Assembly: GCA_002914805.1 (NCBI GenBank)
Contig: JXTB01000007.1
Coordinates: 1,557,499-1,621,498 of the forward strand
Reading direction: 5' to 3'
Length of the DNA: 64,000 nt
From: Parasponia andersonii
Taxonomy: Eukaryota > Streptophyta > Magnoliopsida > Rosales > Cannabaceae
Of this stretch, positions 22,313 to 34,044 are shown piece by piece. A program made the position numbers and the translations under genes. Every line of letters starts with the position of its first letter. Positions within the stretch are counted from its first letter, which is position 1. A model generated the notes under the pieces. The model had not been told where the DNA came from, did no database searches, and worked only from the letters and a program-made list of their open reading frames with translations.

Positions 22313-24563
22313 CCCCTGATTCGCTCTTGTAATTTCTAATTTTTTTCAATCTTATTGAGGTCTTCCAAGGATCTCCTCAAACAATCGAGTACAACAATGT
22401 CGACCAGGTTGTTGGGTTAATATGAAAGACGTTTAGGATCTCCTCATTATTACTTAGTGCTTGAACACTAGGAAGATTTATGGTAAAACAATAAATATCT
22501 AAAACCATCCTTACTATTATTTTCCTCATTATATTTTGTGGTTTGGTTTCTCCATCTTTCAGTTCCAAAAAAAAAAAAAAAAAGAGTTCTTTTGTTCTTT
22601 TTTCTATCTAGAGAACAAATGATATTATTCCCCAAATTTTTTGGGGAATTTTTTCTTTTAAATTCAGATGTTCTTATTGTTGCATATTTGTAATTACACC
22701 TTGAAATAAAGTGTAGACATGAATTATCCCACACTTTATTCACTAGAGAATGAATATCAAAAGAAGTTAGATCCTGAGCTACTATATTTCAATCAATAAA
22801 AATATTAATATCCAACAGTAAAGTTACAACAAAACACGAATGAGGATGATTGATAGCATTAGAGCAAACAAGGAATCTGATTCAATCTCATATAAGAGAC
22901 ATCCAAAATCAATAGCTAACCAGATTCCTTTTCAAATAGTAATCAACTCAGCCATAAAAACATCAAAGCCACCAACAACCTTCAAAGCCCAGTGGGCCAT
23001 CACTATTCCTTGACAATCACAAATTTTCCCTCCAATACCAATCGCATTACCTCCCTCCATAATAGCTGCATCAACATTTAGCTTTCAACAATCCACTTTT
23101 GGCCAACACCACTGAGCATTGGTTGAAGCTGAAAGAGCAATAGCTACCATCTCAGCGCGACACTTACTAGCCTGAAATATAAAGTAACATTTGACCAAAT
23201 CAAGAAGATCAAGAGCATCTCACATAACACCATTAAACAGCACGTTATCCCGCAAATTCCAAACAGCCTATAAAACAATACAAATCAATTCAAATATATA
23301 CTTGGGTAGGACTCAAAAAAAAGTGAAAAAGGATATCTAGAGCTCTGAGGCTAGGTTATTATAGAATATATCCCAACACTTTAAGATAGTTGATAAGATT
23401 GAGAGGTGTTCACAGAAGAAGAAACAATATGTGATAGTTTCTGACTCAATCTTACAGCAACAAGAAATGGGAACAGTAGGGACATTACATTCTATCAAGT
23501 TAGTGGATACAAGAAAACCATCATAAAAAAGTCACAGACGAAAATCTTCACTCTAGGAGGAATAATGCAACCCCATAACTAAGTCTACCACCTTTTGGTT
23601 TCATCATTAGTGGAGGAGCTAGTAACAAAGTGATCATCAAGGGCAACATGATATCCCGATTTGATAGAATAATCTCTATGTTTATCGAAATGCCAGACCA
23701 AAGAATCAGGTATTAAACTAATACCCAATGAGATATAAAAAAACACCGTCCCAATCCACAAGAAATAAGTACTATTGAATAAGAGCATAGTTCCACATTC
23801 CTGGATGAGCAATAAAATCATAAACGCGGAGATCATTATTGGAAGTTGGGGTAGTTGGGTTAAAGGAAGTTGGTGTCTGCAGCCATGGATCATGAAAGAC
23901 TCGAATTAACTGACAATCACCTACTCTCCATGAAAGACCTTTCAAGAGAAGATCTTTACCCCATAAAATGCCTTTCCATAGCTATGAGCTACCATTCTTA
24001 TCATAAGCATCCAAAAAATGGGAAGAAGAAAAATACTTGCATTTTAGTACACAGGCTGCAAGAGAGTGAGGATGTTGGATAGCTATCAAGGCTTAGTTGA
24101 AAAGACCAATATCTCTAAAGCTCAGGCCCAAATGACTTTGGTTTGCAAATAGTGTCCTATTTTATCCATGAGATTTTCCTTTTTCCATCATTTGTACCCC
24201 ACCAGAAGTTAAGAAAGATTGAACGTATCTCCTAACACAGCCTATCTGGAATTTAAATATACTCATCAAATAAGTGGGAGTGGCCTATAGAATTTCTTTG
24301 CTAAAAATCTCCCTTTACCCTATAGAGAACAAACCTCTATACTAGCTTTAGGCTCTCTTTCTGATGCATTCAGTGATATGCTCAAATATTCTGCACTTAT
24401 TCCTACTAACCACCATTGGGAGCCCAAGATACCGATCATATGACTGAATTGACCCAAGCCTTAAAATTTGTAAAATAGCCTGGGTAGTGAGGTTATCAGT
24501 ATTTGGGATGAAAGTGATAGCAGATTTCTTAAAGTTGATTTTCTGGGCTGAACCAAATTCGTA
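22313..24563 (-). pseudogene. LINE RT end, zf-RVT and RNase H-like region
   Basis: Begins YEFGSAQKINFKKSAITFIP just inside the inserted block, then the YLGLPMVVSRNK block (24420-24390). The zf-RVT region shows DSLVWHFDKHRDYSIKSGYH (about 23640-23720), and the RNase H-like domain KLNVDAAIMEGG (about 23050-23090) and ESDSLFALML. This domain order is typical of plant L1 ORF2. Stops and frame changes throughout. Confidence 0.8.
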
Positions 24564-26138
24564 CCAAATGAATATTGCTGAGGAAAATATTTACCTCCAA
24601 ATCAAGTATGTTTCGAGCTCAAATAGTTGTGCGTTCTCAAGTATTTTTGTTAGTTGGATATACTTTTGTTTGTTTCTATAGTTCTTATGAATAAATGAGC
24701 ATCATGGTGAATTTGAGCCAAAAATGTGTATTTGAAACTATTTTGATTGAATTTGAATATGATACAAACAAAACACAACAAAAATAAGATAAATCAAAGT
24801 CAAAACAAAGAAATAGTGTACCTAAAAAGCAACATAGTGCAGCAGGTGCAACAGGCCGCACTCCTACGCCTCACTCTTAAGAGGCACCCCTATGCCTGTA
24901 GGTAGAAAGGGATCCGTAGTTGTGCCTCTGCACCTCTCCTATTACCCCGAGGTGCCCCATGGGAGGTGCAGTTTTGCCCCCGAAGTGTTTTGGACACATT
25001 TTTTAGCCCATTTAATGATGGATTACTTCTTTCTCATAATCTAATGATAGAGAGTCATCCATCCTTAAGTAATACTTGAATTTGACCTAAAATGAAGCTT
25101 AAAAGGGAGATAGAGGCACAAATTTTAGGTGTGGAGAATTAGAGAGAAAAACACATCAAATTCCTAGAGAGAAAAGCTTAGAGTTAGAGATTTCTTGAAG
25201 AATTCTTGAAAGAGATTCTTGAAGACTTAAAGCTCATCTCCACAAGAGTTTTTCTTGTCTTTTCTCTTGACCTAATCTCTTTTGGTATTTGTATTGGGCA
25301 TATTGTGAAATCTTCTTTGGATATTATGAACTTCTTATTGAGATAAGCAATGGATACTATTATGCATGTTTATATTTGATAACTATGATTTGATTTTCCC
25401 TTTTTAATACTTTGTTTTGATTATTTTATAGATTATTATTCTATTTTCCATTGGCAATTCATTTATACTTCTCATTACTCATTGCTTCTAATTTATTTAG
25501 CCAATGAATTAGCTGACTTTCGATTGTAATTTTGATGCTCGGTAGAGATTAATCTTATAATCTAGAATTGATAGGCATAATTTAGGTTATTATGAGACCA
25601 AGAGGAGATCAATGTATAGATAATCACCTTAATAGTTTTAGATTTTTTGGGTTATTGTGAGACCGAGAGGTGAACAATACCTTAACTTCTATTTGAGGGC
25701 TTAAAATTTAGGAACACTTACTCAATCGGATTAGATAGGGATATCAACTTAGGTTAGTTGAGTATATTACTTCGTTTAATGCTCAGGAGAGGTAATAAGA
25801 TTAGATCAGGTCCCTTTACTAGTGAGTTGAGTACAATTTGACTAGTAATTACTCAATTTGACGAACTTAATTAGGTAAATTTGAATCCTTAGTACATTCA
25901 TGCATAGTTGTATCCATATTTTACTTATGATTTATTCTCTTTATTTTGTTTTTATTTGTTTATTTTATTTTCATTTAGTTTGTATGCCTAAATACAGTTA
26001 AGTTGCAATAATTCTAGTACTTAGTGATAGTTTAGTACCCAATCTCTGTGGATTTTTATTAGGACATGCTAGGTTAATTAATAGGATGAGAACATTATAA
26101 ATTATTTTTGGCATTTATCACCAACGACTAAGCATTCA
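24564..26138. mobile_element. LTR-like insertion in the LINE, probably Athila-type
   Basis: About 1.57 kb of non-coding sequence separates two RT pieces (WRILDR and YEFGSAQK) that are adjacent in intact LINEs. Its right end has AATCTCTGTGGATTTTTATT and TTTTTGGCATTTATCACC, reminiscent of an Athila LTR end followed by a tRNA-Asp-type primer site. A GC-rich block (GGTGCAACAGGCCGCACTCC, 24846-24865) lies inside. Ends are accurate to perhaps 10 bases and no target duplication was found. Confidence 0.5.
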
Positions 26139-26741
26139 TCTATCAAGTATTCTCCAAAGAGATTCCATTTCTTGTGCAGTGGCCTGGGTAAACATTAAGC
26201 TATCATAGGCAAAGAAGAGGTGGCTTATATGAGGGTATTTTTTGTACACTGAAAAACCCAAAATGTCATCATGGTCTTCTGCTTGATAAATTATAGAAGA
26301 AAAAGCTTTAGCACACAGGAGGAAAAGATATAGAGATAGTGGATATCCTTGATAAAGACCTTAAGATCGTAATATATGATCTTCAACTTTACCATTTAAA
26401 AGCATGAAAAGGAAGACATGGAGATATAATCTATGACTCTACTCACCCAATAGTTTCCAAACCCCATACGAACCATAATCGCTCGTAAAAAGCTCCATTC
26501 CACCTTATCGTATACTTTGCTCATATCCACTTTTAGTGTCGTGAATCTCTTATTTCAATTTGACTGACAACAAAGCAAGTGATGGTTCTCGAAGGCAGTG
26601 ATAGCATTATATGAAATTAACCATTCTGGCACAAAGGCACTCCGATTATCAGAAATTAAAGAGGGTATTAGTTAATGCCTTCGTAATAATCTTGTAGATA
26701 ATGTTACAAAGGCTTATTGGTCTACAATGCTGATAATTTGA
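26139..26741 (-). pseudogene. LINE RT, catalytic core piece
   Basis: Contains CRPISLCNIIYKIITKAL, AFVPEWLIS, motif A as LKVDMSKVYDKVEWSFL, motif B as GLYQGYPLSLYLFLLCAKAF and motif C as HLFFAYDSLMFTQ (usual FFADDS). At least three frame changes and several stops, so not functional. Ends in a WRILDR block, where an LTR-like insertion interrupts it. Confidence 0.85.
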
Positions 26742-27193
26742 CCTAAAACTTAGGAAAAATTATATATGCATATAAACTATGGAAAACATAAGATCACATC
26801 ATGAATGTAGCAGAAACAATAGCAGATTTAAGTTTTAAAATTTTTACATAAAAGTAGTTTTCATAACCATAGAACATGCGTATACAATATACAGGATCAT
26901 GTATAACATAAATCAAATCTACTTCTTATAGTGTGCTCTTCCTTCATCTCCTTGTTGATAGTGATCAAATCTCCAACCCTATATCTTCTTGTTTATGCTT
27001 CGGCTCTAGTTTGATGAGGGGAGTGGGCACCAAGTTGAATCCTTCATTGGAGAATGATCAAGGACTCCTTCTTGATCCTTTGGAACATATGGACCTGAGA
27101 TGAGACCATGAAATTGTAGGAAACTTTTTCTCTCTCACTTGTACTGAGCTATGCGTGTAACTCTCTCTCTCTCTGCCTTATACGTGTGGCACT

Positions 27194-29455
27194 TGATAAC
27201 TCTATAAAAATAGAGTTAATTATGCCATTTTATTCATTAAAAATTTGTGTCCTAGAGTAATTTTAATTTAGATTTTTAGTAATTTAAGTTGTTTTTATTT
27301 TATTTTGGTTTAGATTTAGTTATATTTAATTTTATGTTATTTTATTAGATTTAGGTTTTTGATTTAATTTAATTTTGATTTGATAGAAAAGAAGAAAAGA
27401 GAAAAAAAAAAAAAGAAGATAAAATCCGGATTAAAGCTTAGTTGTTGTATCAAGTAGATTGACAGTTCGGATTAGAGAGTGTAGCACACTCGTGGAAGAA
27501 AAAGAGTGAGGGAGGCAACAAAGGCGATAGTTGGGGCCCACGCATAAGAGAGATGATGGAAGATTCTTTTGGAGTGTCTGATTTGGTACATCTCAGGTCT
27601 TGTGTACTTGATTTTCTCTCCAACAAAAAAGTGTGATGTCATAAAATAAAATTCAAGCTTTCTTTCAGCCAATCAATATCTAATTACGTGCTGAGCCTAC
27701 CTTTTTATTCCGAATAGGATTAGTTGCTTATTACCAGATTTTGCATAAGAAATGTGAGGAGAAAGAGAGATTAAATTGTAAAGTGACACATCACACAGCC
27801 AATCATATTTGAGCATAGGAATCCGTGAATAATTGGGAAATACTCTCTTTTCAGCTATAAAAGGACTACAGGACAGAGGGAAAAAATACACAATTCTAGA
27901 GAGAGAAACATAATAGTCCAGAGAGAGAAAGTCTGTAGAACACAGAGAAGTGCAGTGGAGCCTCTTCAACCACGATTTCTCTAAAGTAATTTTAATTTAG
28001 ATTTTTAGTAATTTCAGTTGTTTTATTTTATTTTGGTTTAGATTTAGTTTTATTTAATTTTATATTATTTTATTAGATTTAGGTTTTTGATTTAATTTAA
28101 TTTTGATTTGATAGAAAAGAAGAAAAGAAAAAAAAAAAAAAAGAAGATAAAATCTGGATTAAAGCTTAGCCGTTGGATCAAGTGGATTGACGATTCAGAA
28201 TGTAGAGTGTAGCACACTCGTGGAGGAAAGAGAGTGAGGGAGGCAACAAAGGGGATAACTGGGGCCCACACATAAGAGAAATGGTGGAGGATTCTTTTGG
28301 GGTGTCTGATTCGGTGCATCTCAGGTCTTGTGCACTTGATTTTCTCTCTAACGAAAAAGCGCCATGTCATAAAATAAAATTCAAGTTTTCTTTCAGTCAA
28401 TCAATATCTAGTTACGTGCTGAGCCTACCTTTTTATTCCGCATAGAATTATTCACCTATTATAGAATTTTGCATGAGAAATGTGAGGAGAAAGAGGGAGA
28501 AAGGGAGAGTAAATTGTAAAGTGACACATCACACAACCAATCATATTTGAGTATAGGAATCCGTGAATAATTTGGAAACACTCTCTTTTCAGCTATAAAA
28601 GGACTACGGGACAGAGAGAAAAAATACATAATTCTAGTTTGATTTTATTTTCAGTTTTAGAATTTTATTTTCTTTAGAATGTTTTCATTTAATATTTTTG
28701 TTTCTCTTAGTTTAATTATGTTCTAGATTTCTTTTCTAGGGCTGCGATGTAGCCTAACTATAATGCTTTAAATATTTTTCTTTCAATTTAGTCCATGAAG
28801 TATTTTTTTCTAGTTGAGTTTTCAATTCTATTCTTAATGCTTCTATTTAATTAGCCACTAAATAGATGATTTGTTAATCATAATGAAACTAGAAGGAAAT
28901 TTATGTGTCTAGTTCGTTAGATTGAAAGCCATAAATTACATGTTAAATAGGAATATATTTACATGGTTTGTGTAGTCACTATATGATTTTCTATAGATCT
29001 TAAAGAATTCTTAATTAGTTTAATTCACATAGAAATATAGTCAATTGGTGATTAAGGATATTTTTGCTTGAACTCAGAAGAGGATAGTGAATAAATTAGG
29101 GGATCTTGACTATCAACTAGGGAAATAATTGTAGGCTAATGAGGTAGAGAATTTTTAGAGTGGATTAGTTATAGTGAAATCAGAAACCCTAGGTTTAATT
29201 TCATTGATTTACATATTGTTTTATTTTTTGTTTTTAATTTTTATTCTTGTTTATTTTTATTGCTTTTAGTTTATTTTCAATTTTTATTTAATTTAATTTA
29301 ATTTAATTTTTCTTTAGTTGGTTAATTCAAATAAAATTAGGATTAGCTAAATTTCGGTACTTAGTAAATCAACAGTCTTCGTGGGACGATACTCATACTC
29401 ACTACTTTATTACTTGTTTACGATACGTACACTTGTGTTCATAATTTTCACAACA
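27194..29455 (+). repeat. 5' LTR of copy E with internal tandem duplication
   Basis: Starts TGATAACTCTATAAAAATAG and ends TAATTTTCACAACA. 2262 bp, about 0.7 kb longer than the 3' LTR because one ~0.7-kb portion occurs twice in tandem. Confidence 0.85.
27255..28640 (+). repeat. ~0.7-kb tandem duplication inside the 5' LTR
   Basis: Unit 1 begins near 27255 (AGAGTAATTTTAATTTAG) and unit 2 near 27981 (AAAGTAATTTTAATTTAG); the offset of matching blocks is about 727 bp (e.g. GGATTAAAGCTTAG at 27428 and 28155). The 3' LTR has only one unit, so the duplication probably arose after insertion. Confidence 0.8.
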
Positions 29456-29482
29456 AGTTTTTGGCATCGTTGCTAGGGACGG
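29456..29482 (+). promoter_or_regulatory. Primer-binding site of copy E (tRNA-Asp type)
   Basis: AGTTTTTGGCATCGTTGCTAG lies directly after the 5' LTR and resembles the TGGCGCCGTTGCCGGGGA site used by Athila-type elements. In the family the 3' end of a host tRNA pairs here to prime minus-strand DNA. Confidence 0.65.
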
Positions 29483-29587
29483 TTTGATTTTTATTAATAT
29501 CGACACCAAGCAACTTTAATTTTAGTTTGAATTTTTTTATTTTACTTAGTGTCATGCTTTTGTTTTCAAGGTGATTAAGGCTAGTGT

Positions 29588-30700
29588 ATGAGAAAGTTCA
29601 GAAAAGAAGATCTATTTCCTTTTGATTCTGAGATTGAGTGTACGTGTCGAAAGAACAGAAAAGAAAAGAGAGAGGCTTCTAGACTAGAACAAGATACTAT
29701 GGCTGATGACCACGGAAACGATTTAGCAAGGGGAAAAGAAGGAGCAATCATAAACAACCAAGCATTACGTGACTATGCTTTGCCTGCGGTTAATGAGACC
29801 TTCTCAGGGATTAGACATCCGACCATAAAAGCCAATATTTTGAAGATCAATCCGGCTATCATATAGATGGTGCAGGCCAATCAATTTAGCGGCTCTCCCC
29901 TTGATGATCCAAATGCTCACATTGCCACCTTCCTCGAGATCTGCAAGACTTTTAAACATAATGGCATTACTGATGATGCTATTAGACTAAGTTTGTTCCC
30001 ATTTTCACTTCAGGATAAGGCTAAAAGCTGGTTGAACTCCTTACCGCCTGGAAACATCACTACATGGAATAATCTTGCTCAACAGTTTTTATCCAAATTT
30101 TTCCCACCAGCAAAAATAGCAAAAATGCAGAACGATACTACTACTTTCACCCAGCAAGATAGAGAGTCATTATATGAAGCCTGGGAAAGGTACAAAGACA
30201 TGTTGAGACGGTGCCCACATCACAGACTTCCGAAGTGGTTGCAGTTACAGACCTTCTACAATGGGTTAAGTGGCTCGACTAGAACCCTCGTAGATGCAGC
30301 AATTGGAGGTTCATTAATGGGGAAGACTGAAGAAGTGGCCTATGAATTACTTGAGGAGATGGCTACTAATGCCTATCAGTGGCCAATTGAATGCTCTACA
30401 CCTAAAAAGGCTTATAGGGTATATAAAGTTGATGTACTTATAGCACTTACAGCTCAAGTTACCACATTAATGAAGCAATTCGATGCTATTCATCCTACTC
30501 CTGAGAGGTGTAATATATATGGTGGGCCTCATGCTAGTAACAACTGCCATATGGTAATTTCTTCAATACATCACAGCCTAAGCAAGTACACTTTGTGGGG
30601 AATGTCAACCGGTAGCAGAATAACCCGTACTCCAACATTTATAATATGGGATGGCGCAACCATCCAAATTTTTCATGGAAAGACAATGATAATGCTGTAA
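29588..30700 (+). pseudogene. gag remnant of copy E
   Basis: The best preserved gag in the window. The core from 29867 reads QANQFSGSPLDDPNAHIATF, then FPFSLQDKAKSWLNSLP, WNNLAQQFLSKFFP, ESLYEAWERYKDMLRRCPHH and YELLEEMATNAYQWP: the Retrotrans_gag (PF03732) pattern of Athila-clade elements. A short basic N-terminal stretch (29588-29866) precedes it, and a C.I.GGPH..NNC block near 30510-30550 is at the zinc-knuckle position. It would encode the particle's structural protein. Fossil. Confidence 0.8.
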
Positions 30701-31731
30701 GACCACTGATTGGATATCAACCTCAGCCTTTTGTCAATAAAGTCTCTCTGGAAGATGCTCTTGCTCAACTTACTAAAAAGACAAATCAATATATGGCGAG
30801 GACTAATGCGTCTATTAGAAATTTAGAAGTCCAAATCAATCAGTTCTCTAACATACTCTCCATAAGACCTCAGAGTTCTTTTCCGAGTAATACCGAGATG
30901 AACCCGAAAGAGCAATGTAATGTAATAACTATCAGGAGTGGGAAACAAGTGGAGCAACTGAGCGAACCAATTTCAACTACCCCACCACCTTCTCCATTAT
31001 CACCTTCTTCGAGCACACGAGGTCAATATCAAGAGCAGCAGTCACGACCGCAGGGGAAATCCGGGACAAGACAAGTTGAGCTAACAAAGCCAAAATCCAA
31101 GTTGTTCCCAGATAACCCACTGTCGTATGTCCCTCCAATTCCATATCCTCAGCGATTTAATAAACAGAAGTTGGATCGACAGTACTCAAAATTTTTAGAA
31201 GTTTTTAAGAAACTACACATAAACATACCATTTACGAATGCTCTAGCCCAAATGCCTAATTATGTGAAGTTCTTGAAAGAAATTTTATCGAACAAAAGAA
31301 AGCTAGAGAAGTATGAAATAGTGGCACTTACTGAGGAGTGCAGTGCGATCTTACAAAAGAAACTTCCACCAAAGCTAAAAGATCCCGGGAGCTTTAATAT
31401 TCTATGCACCATTGGGAATTCGTTCTTTGACAGGGCTTTATATGATCTTGGTGCCAACATCAACCTAATGCCGCTCTCGGTATTCAAGAAATTAGGTTTG
31501 GGGGAAGTGAAGCTAATAATTGTTTCTTTGCAATTGGCGGACCGGTCTATAAAATATCCTAGAGGTATTGTCGAGAATGTGCTTGTTAAAGTTGACAAAT
31601 TCATATTCCCAATAGACTTTTTAGTGCTTGATATTAAAGAAGACCAAGAAATTCCTATTATTCTTGGTCGACCTTTTCTTGCTATTGGGAGGGCTCTTAT
31701 CGACGTACAAAAAGGTCAATTGACAATGTGA
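30646..31731 (+). pseudogene. gag end and protease remnant of copy E
   Basis: Begins with a linker rich in Pro/Ser/Gln (TTPPPSPLSPSSS, about 30980-31060), continues through LPPKLKDPGSF and the protease loop ALYDLGANINLMPLSVFK, LADRSIKYPRGIVENVLVKV and IPIILGRPFLAIGRALIDVQ. The order and spacing match Athila-clade proteases; no RT domain follows. The start overlaps the end of the previous frame. Confidence 0.8.
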
Positions 31732-33647
31732 GTCCAAGATGAAGAAGTCGTCTTTAATGTCTTTAAAGCAACAAAATGCCCACCTGAATCTGTCTCTTGC
31801 TTTAAAGTTGATATTTCGGAGAAAGGTGTGGCTAAAATAATGAAAATGAAACATCTAAAAAAACCTCCTGCAATTTTGAGCATCTCTGCTAAATCCACTA
31901 AAGAGGAAAAAGCAAACATCACAGAATATGAATGATATTTAGAAGCTCCATCGTACTACCATGGGAGAAAGCCAAAGATAGAAAAACATGAAAATGGTCC
32001 TTCTACACCGTTTCCATCCATTTACGAACCTCCCTAATATAAGAGGAAAAGTCTAGTTGATGACTATAAATTAAGCGCTTCTTGGGAGGCAACCCATGAA
32101 CTATTTTTTTTTTAATTTTGAATTTTTAGGTTTCTTTTCTTTTGTTATGTTTTGTTTGTTTTGTTTTTGTGTGTCACAGGTTCTTGCATAAATTTGGGGG
32201 TCGATATGTGAATTTCAACGACTCAACCAGAAGCCTCCACCTTCGTGTGAAAATTTGAGGGAGTTTTCTTTTACCTCTTCTTTTATTTTTAACATTGGAG
32301 ACAATGTTCATTTTAAGTTTGGGGGAAGCGAGTTAAAATTTTCAAAAAAATAATAATAATAAAAATAAATAAAATTTAAAAAATTTAAAAAAAAAAATAG
32401 TTTATAATTTAGGTTTGTTTTTATGATCTGGTTTGATTGTTAAATGCCTATGATAAAATCTTGATTTGACAGAATAAAGTTCTTGGAAATATGATGAATA
32501 TTATTTTTTTTTTGTCTGTATGCTTGATTCTGTGTTAGTTTGGTTTTGCTTATGATTCCTTGAAAATTTTGAGCACATAAATAGTTGCATTTGATTATTT
32601 TACTGACTTAGAGAAAGTTTATCTAGATTAAGTATATCTTTGAAATCTCATTGATAAACTCTAGAACCTATTTGATTAACACTTGAGGCGAAATCCTAGA
32701 TTGCATTACATTAGTGATATGATTTAGGCTATCTTTGGATCGATTGAGCCTTTCAAGCCTACCTTTAACACTACTAATATTCTTAGTATGCCCTTTGAGC
32801 CAAATTTGACTTTTTCTTTGACACCCATATTTTTAGCCTAGCTTTTAAATTATTTCTAATATTTTACCTTATATTTGATAGCACATGTGATCTTTATTAA
32901 ATATCAGATTTATACTATGTGACAATATAAGAGGAAGGGTGGTGTTAAGAAAAAATTTGTGAAGGCATATGAAGAAAAAAAATGCTATACCCTTGTGCCA
33001 AAAAAAAGGGAAAAAAAAGTGATGAAAAAAAAAAGATTGAAAATCATAAATTTAGGGTATAGTAGCTTGTGAAAAGAAAAAAATGTGGAATGATAGAAGA
33101 AATTGAAAAATAAGTTTAGGGGTGGTATGTCAATAAAGTGTTGAGTTGAGTTGTATAAAGATCCGAGAATAATTTATGTGCTTAGGGTGATTTGAGCCAT
33201 AAAAATGTCTATTATCCTACCTGTTATCTTAGCCATACGTTACAAGCTTAATAAAGTCCTAATGATCTTTGGTGCAATGTTTGTCTATATTAGTGGAGAG
33301 TGGTATGAAAAGTAGACCTATAGAGTTTATATATTTCTATCTAGAGATTTATTATAACTTACTTATTTGCATAAACTGATCTGAATTGAATATGATTAAA
33401 TGTAATTGTTTTTGCACACATACTCAAAGAGTCTATAGTGGAATCATGTTAGCATTTGAATTGAAATTCTAGACTTTTACAGTGTTTAGAATTTTTTCTT
33501 GAACTTTATATTATGTGAAATATTTAAGGCAAATTTTGAGAATCATACTGGTTGTTGTTAGGTCATGTTTAGGTGTTTAGAATTTTGTTTAGGTTTTTCT
33601 TTATTTGTTTTACTCGAGGACTAGCAAAAAATACAAGTTTGGGGGTG
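31732..33647 (+). other. Protease tail, conserved non-coding region and polypurine tract of copy E
   Basis: A decayed protein tail runs to about 32036 (PFPSIYEPP-like end, also seen near 2270). From there no coding is seen. AAGCGCTTCTTGGGAGGCAA (32074-32093), a common block in Athila-like elements, is followed by a purine-rich tract AAGTTTGGGGGAAGCGAG (32316-32333) and, 1.3 kb on, TACTCGAGGACTAGCAAA and the polypurine tract CAAGTTTGGGGGTG (33634-33647). A-rich and T-rich runs fill the rest. Confidence 0.65.
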
Positions 33648-34044
33648 TGATAACTCTATAAAAATAGAGTTAACTATGTCATTTTATTCATTTAAAATGT
33701 GTATCATAGGGTAATTTTAATTTAGATTTTTAGTAATTTAAGTTATTTTATTTTATTTTGATTTAGATTTAGTTTTATTTAATTTTATGTTATTTTATTA
33801 AATTTAGGTTTTTGATTTAATTTAATTTTGATTTGATAGAAAAGCAGAACAGAGAAAAAATAAGCAGATAAAATCTGAATTAAAGCTTAGCCGTTGGATC
33901 AAGTGTATTGATGGTTTGGATTGGAGATTGTAATACACTCGTAGAGGAAAGTGAGTGAGAGAGGCAACAAAGGGGACAGTTGGGGCCCACGCGTAAGAGA
34001 GATAGTGGAGGATTCTTTTGGGGTGTCTGATTCGGTGTATCTCA
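33648..34044 (+). repeat. 3' LTR of copy E, left part
   Basis: TGATAACTCTATAAAAATAG start after the polypurine tract. Ends at the TCTCA target duplication of the nested Tekay-like element and continues at 44748. Confidence 0.85.

Noticed and set aside
26927-26936. TATAG followed by TG, a perfect match to TATAG at 47209-47213 as an alternative left end of the Copia-like LTR
   Set aside because: The LINE reading resumes only left of 26742, so 26742-26931 must also belong to the insertion; the match is probably chance. Kept as an alternative.
27472-28400. Two similar minus-strand frames of 66 and 102 residues
   Set aside because: They are the two units of the LTR duplication read in the same frame; duplicated DNA, not a gene family.
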